Assembly (NCBI GenBank): GCA_050943435.1
Contig: JBMNPE010000012.1
Coordinates: 1 to 28,247 of the forward strand
DNA: 28,247 bases
Source of the DNA: RGIG5675 sp050943435
GTDB lineage: Bacteria > Bacillota > Clostridia > Oscillospirales > Ruminococcaceae
Direction: 5' to 3'
How positions within the stretch are numbered: the stretch's first letter is position 1; each line of letters starts with the position of its first letter. This document shows positions 22,701 to 28,247 of this stretch, one piece after another. Under the pieces are notes generated by a model. The model saw only the letters and a list, made by a program, of their open reading frames with translations, ran no database searches and had not been told where the DNA came from. The translations under genes and the position numbers were made by a program.

Positions 22701-23459
22701 ATGGCTGACGAACTGCTCAGGATAAAGGACCTACACGCCGGTGTCGAGGACAAGGAGATACTCAAGGGGCTGTCCCTCACGGTGGGCAGGGGAGAGACGC
22801 ACGTGATCATGGGACCGAACGGTGCGGGCAAGTCGACCCTCGGGAATGTGATCATGGGCAATCCGGTATACAAGGTGCTCTCCGGAACTGCCGAATTCGA
22901 CGGGAAGGACCTCTTCTCAATGCCGGTCAACGAGAGGGCAAAGGCCGGGATATTCATGTCGTTCCAGAACCCGATAGAAGTGCCCGGGATAACCCTCGAG
23001 GAATTCATGAGGACTGCCATAGAGGAGAGGACCGGCGAAAAGATAAGGATATGGAGCTTCCACAAGAAGGTGCAGGCCGCCCTGGAAACCCTGATGATGG
23101 ATCCTGAATATGCCGAGAGGGACCTCAACGTGGGGTTCTCAGGAGGTGAAAAGAAGAAGGCCGAGATCCTGCAGCTGATGCTCCTGGAGCCGAAGCTTGC
23201 GATACTCGACGAGACTGACTCCGGGCTCGACGTGGACGCAGTGAGGACCGTTTCAAAGGGCATCGAGGAATACCAGAAGAACCAGGATTCCGCCCTTATC
23301 ATCATCACGCACAGCACCGGGATTCTCTCCTCCCTGCACGTCGACAGGACCCATGTGGTGGTCGACGGGAGGATAGTTGCCGACAGCGACGCTTCGCTGG
23401 TCGATGAGATCAACAAAAACGGCTTCTCGGCATTCGAGGAAAAGGCAGCGGAGAACTGA
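22701..23459 (+). CDS. sufC: Fe-S cluster assembly ATPase SufC
   Basis: ABC-type ATPase that partners with SufB and SufD in the soluble scaffold complex that builds iron-sulfur clusters. The 252-residue length is standard. Walker A is GPNGAGKST (38-46), the signature is FSGGEKKKAEI, Walker B is LAILDETDSGLDVDAV, and the switch His is in IITHSTGI. The GLDVDAV sequence after the D-loop is characteristic of SufC. GAAGGAG lies upstream of ATG at about 11 bases. It is the first gene of sufCBDSU, with no regulator gene (sufR or iscR type) at the front. Confidence 0.97.
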   Translation: MADELLRIKDLHAGVEDKEILKGLSLTVGRGETHVIMGPNGAGKSTLGNVIMGNPVYKVLSGTAEFDGKDLFSMPVNERAKAGIFMSFQNPIEVPGITLEEFMRTAIEERTGEKIRIWSFHKKVQAALETLMMDPEYAERDLNVGFSGGEKKKAEILQLMLLEPKLAILDETDSGLDVDAVRTVSKGIEEYQKNQDSALIIITHSTGILSSLHVDRTHVVVDGRIVADSDASLVDEINKNGFSAFEEKAAEN

Positions 23460-23464
23460 AGACA

Positions 23465-24874
23465 ATGGCGAAGGAAAAGACGTACGTAGACGATATAGAC
23501 AGGTCCGTCTACGATTTCAAATACAGCGAGGACGGCTTCTACAAGGTAAAGGAAGGCCTCACCCCGGACATCGTCGAGCAGATATCAAAGGAAAAGAACG
23601 ATCCGGAGTGGATGAGGGAGTTCAGGCTCAAATCGCTGGAGATATACAACAAAACCCCGATGCCGGACTGGGGACCGTCCATTGAGGGCCTCAACATGGA
23701 CAACATCGTGACTTACGTCAGGCCGAACACCAAGATGCAGGCCGACTGGGACGATGTTCCGGACGACATTAAGAACACCTTCGAGAGGCTGGGAATTCCT
23801 CAGGCCGAGAGAAAGTCCCTCGCAGGAGTCGGTGCTCAGTACGATTCCGAGCTCGTATACCACAACGTCAGGAAGGAAGTGGCAGAGCAGGGAGTCGTCT
23901 ATACGGATATAGAGAGTGCCCTCCACGGCGAATACGGGGACATGATACGGGAGCACTTCATGAAGCTCGTCCCGCCCACGGACCACAAGTTCGCAGCCCT
24001 TCACGGGGCGGTCTGGTCCGGAGGTTCGTTTGTCTATGTCCCTGCAGGCGTCAGGGTGGACATCCCGCTGCAGTCGTATTTTAGGCTCAACGCGGCCGGT
24101 GCAGGACAGTTTGAGCACACCCTGATAATTGTTTCGGAAGGGGCGTACCTGCACTTCATAGAGGGATGCTCGGCTCCTAAATACAACGTGGCCAATCTGC
24201 ACGCCGGGTGCGTGGAGCTGTTCGTCGGAAAAGGAGCGACACTCAGGTATTCCACAATCGAAAACTGGTCCAAGAACATGTACAACCTCAACACCAAGAG
24301 GGCATATGTCGAGGAGGACGGGAAGATAGAGTGGGTTTCCGGTTCCTTCGGGTCCCATGTGTCATACCTCTACCCGATGAGCGTCCTCGCCGGGAAGCGC
24401 GCAAGGTCTGAATTCACTGGCGTGACATTCGCCGGAAAGGGGCAGAATCTCGACACAGGGTGCAAGGCGCTCCACGCCGCACCTGAGACGACTTCTTATG
24501 TGAACACGAGGTCAATTTCCAAGGACGGCGGCGTCAGCACGTTCCGCAGCTCTGTAGTCGTAGCAAAGAACGCCGAAAACAGCAAATCCTCTGTCTCCTG
24601 CCAGTCGCTGATGATAGATTCCGAGTCCCGCTCGGACACGATCCCGGCGATGGACATAAGGACGGACAAGGCTGACATAGGCCATGAGGCCAAGATAGGC
24701 AGGATAAGCGATGACGAGGTCTTCTATCTGATGAGCAGGGGACTCTCCGAGCAGGATGCCAAGGCGCTCATAGTGAGCGGCTTTGCCGACAACGTCTCCA
24801 AGGAGCTGCCGCTCGAGTATGCGGTCGAGATGAACAACCTCATAAGGCTCGAAATGAAAGGTGCTATAGGGTGA
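23465..24874 (+). CDS. sufB: Fe-S cluster assembly scaffold SufB
   Basis: Scaffold subunit on which the nascent iron-sulfur cluster is assembled with SufC and SufD. The 469-residue protein starts with the N-terminal helical region (YVDDIDRSVYDFKYSEDGFYKVKEGLT) and continues into the right-handed beta-helix: FVYVPAGVRVDIPLQSYFR, HFIEGCSAPKYNVANLHAGCVEL, YSTIENWSKNMYNLNTKRA and CKALHAAPETTSYVNTRSISK. The C-terminus has HEAKIGRISDDEVFYLMSRGLSEQDAKALIVSGF. These segments match bacterial SufB across its full length. It begins 5 bases after sufC with only a weak ribosome site, indicating translational coupling. Confidence 0.97.
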   Translation: MAKEKTYVDDIDRSVYDFKYSEDGFYKVKEGLTPDIVEQISKEKNDPEWMREFRLKSLEIYNKTPMPDWGPSIEGLNMDNIVTYVRPNTKMQADWDDVPDDIKNTFERLGIPQAERKSLAGVGAQYDSELVYHNVRKEVAEQGVVYTDIESALHGEYGDMIREHFMKLVPPTDHKFAALHGAVWSGGSFVYVPAGVRVDIPLQSYFRLNAAGAGQFEHTLIIVSEGAYLHFIEGCSAPKYNVANLHAGCVELFVGKGATLRYSTIENWSKNMYNLNTKRAYVEEDGKIEWVSGSFGSHVSYLYPMSVLAGKRARSEFTGVTFAGKGQNLDTGCKALHAAPETTSYVNTRSISKDGGVSTFRSSVVVAKNAENSKSSVSCQSLMIDSESRSDTIPAMDIRTDKADIGHEAKIGRISDDEVFYLMSRGLSEQDAKALIVSGFADNVSKELPLEYAVEMNNLIRLEMKGAIG

Positions 24875-24878
24875 CGCC

Positions 24879-25928
24879 ATGGCGGTGAGGATAAACAGGC
24901 TTGCTGAATACACATTCGACTGGCTCGGCATGAACGGGGCGGACATAGATCCTCCTGCGCTCAGGGCCGGGCTTTCCCTCAAATCCAGCCTTCCGGACGG
25001 CTTCACAGAGGGCAGCGGGGACTCTCCAAGGTTCCAGGATATCGGGACCGGCGGCGGAAAGACCGCGGAAGAACTCATTGATTCATCCCATGCTTCGGCA
25101 TATGAGGTGGAGGTCCCGGAAGGAATCTCGGCATCCGTGCCGGCAAAGCTCATATACGATCTCGGAAACTCGCCTGCCGGCGATACGGCAAAGGCGGAGA
25201 TATCAGTGGGCAGGGGCTCCAGCGCGTGCGTAATAATGTCGTATCTCTCTGACCCGGCTGCCTCCGGGTTTGGGGCTGTCCAGACAAAGGTTTCCCTTGC
25301 GGAAGGAGCATCCCTGACACTTGTGCAGACAGAGGAGTTCTCAAGAGGCGTTTCCTTTATAAACGACCTGGGGGCCGAACTCGGGGAGGGAGCCAGCCTG
25401 AATCTCATAAGGCTGACGCTCGGCGGGAAGAAGGTCTGCGACGGATGCAGGGTTCTTTTGTCCGGCAGAAAGAGCTCTTTCTCGGCAGATATAGGATATT
25501 CACTGTCCGGGGATTCGGATCTCGACATAAACTGCGAATCGGTCCACACCGGGAAGAAGACAAAGTGCTCCATAGAGGCTTCCGGAGTGCTCAAGGACAG
25601 CGCCTCCAAGATTTTCCGCGGGACTATAGATTTCAGGAAAGGCTGCTCGGGTTCAGTCGGGGACGAAGTAGAGAACGTGCTTCTAATGAATGAGGCAGTG
25701 CACAACAAGACGATACCCGTCATCCTGTGCTCAGAAGAGGACGTCGTGGGGAACCACGGGGCAACGATAGGCCGCCTCGACGAACAGGCCGTGTACTACA
25801 TGGAGTCGAGGGGCATGACAAAGGAGCAGATCTACACGATGATAGCCAGGGCAAGGATTGACAGCATAATAAAGAAGATCTGCGACGAAGAGACCAGAAA
25901 CAGGCTGTTTTCCCTTAAGACTTTCTGA
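24879..25928 (+). CDS. sufD: Fe-S cluster assembly protein SufD
   Basis: Paralogue of SufB that forms the SufBC2D complex and supports iron acquisition and scaffold function. The 349-residue protein is shorter than many SufD proteins (often above 400) but has the diagnostic C-terminal half: KTKCSIEASGVLKDSASKIFRGTIDFRKGCSGSVGDEVENVLLMNE, then VVGNHGATIGRLDEQAVYYMESRGMTKEQIYTMI. The N-terminal part opens with RLAEYTFDWLGMNGADIDPP and is less conserved. It starts 4 bases after the sufB stop with no strong ribosome site. Unlike SufB, the helix is built from Ser- and Gly-rich strands. Confidence 0.92.
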   Translation: MAVRINRLAEYTFDWLGMNGADIDPPALRAGLSLKSSLPDGFTEGSGDSPRFQDIGTGGGKTAEELIDSSHASAYEVEVPEGISASVPAKLIYDLGNSPAGDTAKAEISVGRGSSACVIMSYLSDPAASGFGAVQTKVSLAEGASLTLVQTEEFSRGVSFINDLGAELGEGASLNLIRLTLGGKKVCDGCRVLLSGRKSSFSADIGYSLSGDSDLDINCESVHTGKKTKCSIEASGVLKDSASKIFRGTIDFRKGCSGSVGDEVENVLLMNEAVHNKTIPVILCSEEDVVGNHGATIGRLDEQAVYYMESRGMTKEQIYTMIARARIDSIIKKICDEETRNRLFSLKTF

Positions 25929-25953
25929 GAACTGCTTGATTGGAGAAATGACA

Positions 25954-27180
25954 ATGACCGAAGAAGACATCAGGATAAGAAGAGATTTCCCGCTGATAAG
26001 CGCGAATCCGGACATGGCATATCTGGACAATGCCGCGACTACGCAGAAGCCCTCGGCTGTAATCGAGGCCGTGAAAAACTATTACGAGACCTCGAATGCA
26101 AACCCGCTGAGGGGCCTGTACAAGCTGAGCGTCAGGGCGACGGACATGTACGAGAACGCAAGGGAAAGCGTGAGGAGATTCATAGGGGCAGGAAGCACCG
26201 AGGAGATAGTGTTCACGAGAAATGCCTCGGAGAGCCTAAACCTGGTGGCATACAGCTACGGGATGAACTTCATCCATGAGGGAGACGAAATCCTGATCAC
26301 TATAATGGAGCACCACAGCAACCTCCTCCCGTGGCAGCAGGTCTGCGCAAAGACGGGGGCCAGGCTCAAATACCTGGAGTGTTCAAGGGACGGGAAAATC
26401 ACCGAGCAGGATTTCAGAAACGCCCTCACGGAACACACAAAGCTGGTATGCATGACCGAGGTGTCAAATGTCCTCGGGGTGAAAAACGACATAAAGAAGT
26501 TCGCTTCCATTGCGCACAGCCAGGGGGCGGTGTTCGTCTGCGACGGAGCCCAGAGCGTGCCGCACATGCCGGTAGATGTGAAAGACCTGGATGTGGACTT
26601 CCTCGCATTCTCCGGACACAAGATGTGCGCTCCGATGGGCATAGGCGTGCTCTACGGAAGGAAGGAGCTTCTCGACAATATGCCTCCGTTCATGTTCGGG
26701 GGCGAGATGATAGAGTACGTGACCAGGGAATCAGCCACGTACGCGGAACTTCCGCACAAATTCGAAGCCGGGACGGTCAATGCAGGAGGAGCTGTGGGAC
26801 TCGGCGCAGCAATTGAGTACTACGAGAAGCTCGGATTCGACACAATAACCTCGAGGGAGCGCAGGCTGAGCAGATATGCCTATGAAAGGCTCACGTCGAT
26901 TCCGCATCTCAACCTTCTTGGACCTGCTTCCGGGGAGGAGCACAACGGGATATTCACTTTCACGATAGACGACGTGCATCCGCACGATATCGCAGCAATC
27001 CTCGATTCTGACGGCGTTTGCATAAGGGCAGGACACCACTGTGCCCAGCCGCTCATGAAGTTCATGGGAACCCCGTCCACCGCGAGGGCGAGCATATCCT
27101 TCTACAACACCGAGGAAGAGATAGACAAGCTGGCCGAGAGCCTTTCAAGCGTCAGGAGGAGAATGGGATATGCCGGGTAG
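25954..27180 (+). CDS. sufS: Cysteine desulfurase SufS
   Basis: PLP enzyme that takes sulfur from L-cysteine as a persulfide and hands it to SufU. The 408-residue group II desulfurase has YLDNAATTQKP at the N-terminus, EHHSNLLPWQ, VCDGAQSVPHMPVDV, the Schiff-base Lys223 in AFSGHKMCAPMGIG, and the active-site Cys363 in RAGHHCAQPLM. The ATG at 25954 is preferred because GGAG (25942-25945) precedes it by 8 bases; ATG at 25948 is too close and TTG at 25936 lacks a site. It ends overlapping sufU by 11 bases, so the pair is coupled, consistent with their direct sulfur-transfer partnership. Confidence 0.96.
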   Translation: MTEEDIRIRRDFPLISANPDMAYLDNAATTQKPSAVIEAVKNYYETSNANPLRGLYKLSVRATDMYENARESVRRFIGAGSTEEIVFTRNASESLNLVAYSYGMNFIHEGDEILITIMEHHSNLLPWQQVCAKTGARLKYLECSRDGKITEQDFRNALTEHTKLVCMTEVSNVLGVKNDIKKFASIAHSQGAVFVCDGAQSVPHMPVDVKDLDVDFLAFSGHKMCAPMGIGVLYGRKELLDNMPPFMFGGEMIEYVTRESATYAELPHKFEAGTVNAGGAVGLGAAIEYYEKLGFDTITSRERRLSRYAYERLTSIPHLNLLGPASGEEHNGIFTFTIDDVHPHDIAAILDSDGVCIRAGHHCAQPLMKFMGTPSTARASISFYNTEEEIDKLAESLSSVRRRMGYAG

Positions 27181-27616
27181 GAGCTTTTACAACGAGATAC
27201 TGACCGACCACAACCTGAGGCCTGCACACAAGCACGAGCTCCCTGACGCCAACATGGAGCTCGAGGGAGTGAACCCGAGCTGCGGGGACGACATAGTCCT
27301 GAGGCTCAAGGTCGAAAACGGAAAGATTGTCGACGGCGCGTTTACAGGCGACGGATGCGCCATTTCCCAGGCCTCTGCAGACATAATGCTTGACCTCGTG
27401 ATCGGAAAGACTCCGGAGGAGGCGAAGAAGCTTTCAGCGCTGTTCCTCAAGATGATTAAGGGCAGCGTCACCGACGAGGAGCTCGACATGCTCGAGGAAG
27501 CCGGGGCACTCAAGGACATATCCCACATGCCTGCAAGGGTCAAGTGTGCTGTCCTCGGGTGGCATACAATGGATGAAATGCTCGACGGAAAGAAGGACGA
27601 CAAGTCCTCCACATAG
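27170..27616 (+). CDS. sufU: Zinc-dependent sulfurtransferase SufU
   Basis: Receives sulfur from SufS by zinc-ligand swapping and passes it to SufBCD. The 148-residue protein has all expected zinc ligands: C38 and D40 (NPSCGDD), C63 (GDGCAISQASAD) and C126 (RVKCAVLGW). The insertion between the second and third cysteine (VIGKTPEEAKKLSALFLKMIKG) is typical of Gram-positive SufU and absent from IscU. The start overlaps the end of sufS and has a GGAGG site inside the sufS coding region (27153-27157 area). Presence of SufU instead of SufE supports a Firmicutes host. It is the last gene of the operon. Confidence 0.96.
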   Translation: MPGRSFYNEILTDHNLRPAHKHELPDANMELEGVNPSCGDDIVLRLKVENGKIVDGAFTGDGCAISQASADIMLDLVIGKTPEEAKKLSALFLKMIKGSVTDEELDMLEEAGALKDISHMPARVKCAVLGWHTMDEMLDGKKDDKSST

Positions 27617-27655
27617 ATCAGTATTTAGGAGAAGGAAAACAAACAGTATACAAGG

Positions 27656-27694
27656 AAAGCTGATGCAGGATGTATCTCCCGCACCAGCTTTTTT
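27656..27694 (+). terminator. Rho-independent terminator after sufU
   Basis: AAAGCTG (27656-27662) pairs with CAGCTTT (27685-27691), with further TGC/GCA and GG/CC pairs inside around small mismatches, followed by a T run to 27694. It ends the suf transcript before the convergent oxidoreductase gene. Confidence 0.75.
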
Positions 27695-27717
27695 AATGCC
27701 ATTTTCCGGAATCCGGG

Positions 27718-28247
27718 TCAGATCTTCATGCAGACGTCCCAGACGTTCCAGATGACGGTCCTCAGGTTGCCTACCGATGAGGCATCGCCGACGACATGCA
27801 CATGGGAAGAAGGCTTGGCAAGAGGTGCCGGGTTGTAGCCGACCGACATGATCACAGTGTCTGCGGGGATGTCGAATTCCTTGCCGTCCTTTCCCTTCAC
27901 CGTTACCGAATCTTCGTTTACCCTGACGAGGGAAGTCTCGAGGTATACGGGGACATTCTTGAACTCGAACATATCCCTTAGGAACGAGGAATTGGCGAGG
28001 CACACGCCGTTAGCAGCGATGAGGTCGTTCTTCATCTCGACTATCGCGGGATGACCGCCTTTGAGGAGCAGGTCATAGGCTATTTCGCAGCCGGTGAGTC
28101 CTCCGCCTATGATTACGACCTTGTCTCCGACTTCCTTTCCTGACAGGTAATCAACAGCCTGGATCGCCCTTTCCGCACCTTTGACCGGTATCTTCTTGGG
28201 AACGGAGCCTGTGGCCACTATCACCTCGTCGGCGTCGAGCGAGGAGA
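27718..28247 (-). CDS. FAD/NAD(P)-dependent oxidoreductase, 3' part (OYE/2,4-dienoyl-CoA reductase-like)
   Basis: The gene runs off the right edge of the window; about 176 C-terminal residues are visible, read from DADEVIVATGSVPKKIPVKG at the left side of the fragment. A nucleotide-binding motif VVIIGGGLTGCEIAYDLLLKG, followed by an acidic strand end (IVEMKND), marks the NAD(P)H-binding half. VIMSVGYNPAP and VHVVGDASSVGNLRTVIWNVWDVCMKI close the FAD domain. This arrangement is typical of the C-terminal half of NADH:flavin oxidoreductases such as 2,4-dienoyl-CoA or enoate reductases. The N-terminal TIM-barrel that would confirm this is outside the window, so a simpler pyridine nucleotide-disulfide oxidoreductase cannot be excluded. 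Confidence 0.8.
   Translation of the reverse strand, partial: SSLDADEVIVATGSVPKKIPVKGAERAIQAVDYLSGKEVGDKVVIIGGGLTGCEIAYDLLLKGGHPAIVEMKNDLIAANGVCLANSSFLRDMFEFKNVPVYLETSLVRVNEDSVTVKGKDGKEFDIPADTVIMSVGYNPAPLAKPSSHVHVVGDASSVGNLRTVIWNVWDVCMKI

Noticed and set aside
24512..25723. Long open frame on the - strand (403 codons)
   Set aside because: It is a shadow of sufB and sufD caused by GC-biased third positions; the product is low-complexity Ser/Pro-rich with no known motif.
1..28247. CRISPR array, tRNA, rRNA, insertion sequence or prophage
   Set aside because: No regularly spaced direct repeats, cloverleaf sequences, transposase or integrase motifs were seen on either strand.

Overview
The window looks like chromosomal DNA from an anaerobic, Gram-positive-type bacterium of the Firmicutes (Clostridia). 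The evidence is a SufC-B-D-S-U iron-sulfur operon with the zinc-type scaffold SufU, lipoprotein-anchored ABC import, Shine-Dalgarno leaders throughout, and a (partial) flavin oxidoreductase of the type common in fermenting anaerobes. Arg AGG and Ile ATA codons are frequent. A Family XIII / Anaerovoracaceae-like organism would fit, but that placement is only a guess. I saw no tRNA, rRNA, transposase, phage gene or CRISPR array.

Region 1 (1-13711, all on + strand) is a carbohydrate or sugar-conjugate uptake and catabolism locus. It starts with a D-2-hydroxyacid dehydrogenase and two tandem paralogous NHL beta-propellers. Next come a complete ribose/AI-2-type ABC importer (fused ATPase, permease, lipoprotein, second permease), a 7-bladed lactonase-like propeller, a SnoaL/NTF2-like protein, and a pentulose module (LyxK-like kinase, L-ribulose-5-P 4-epimerase, L-ribulose/L-xylulose-5-P 3-epimerase). 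The module would feed L-xylulose into D-xylulose-5-P. A rho-independent terminator at 13670-13711 closes it. The most interesting observation is that both NHL propellers align, motif by motif, with the catalytic core of peptidyl-alpha-hydroxyglycine alpha-amidating lyase (PAL) and keep nearly all its zinc and catalytic residues. PAL chemistry releases glyoxylate, and the gene immediately upstream belongs to the family that includes glyoxylate reductases. This suggests an undescribed carbinolamide/hemiacetal lyase route coupled to sugar uptake.

Region 2 (13780-20660) is a nucleoside-salvage and housekeeping mixture: an amidohydrolase of the MTA/SAH deaminase type followed directly by a nucleoside phosphorylase, a convergent thiN-HAD phosphatase pair on the - strand, a cytidylate-kinase-like protein followed by a tandem-domain nucleoside deoxyribosyltransferase-like protein, and an M20 peptidase. 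Clear bidirectional terminators separate the convergent units.

Region 3 (20681-28247) holds an acyl-CoA synthetase on the - strand, a divergent promoter region, the sufCBDSU operon, a terminator, and the 3' part of a FAD-dependent oxidoreductase on the - strand that runs off the window. Regions 2 and 3 are visibly more GC-rich than region 1, so region 1 may be an acquired catabolic island. All homology statements come from motifs recognised by eye; no search was run.
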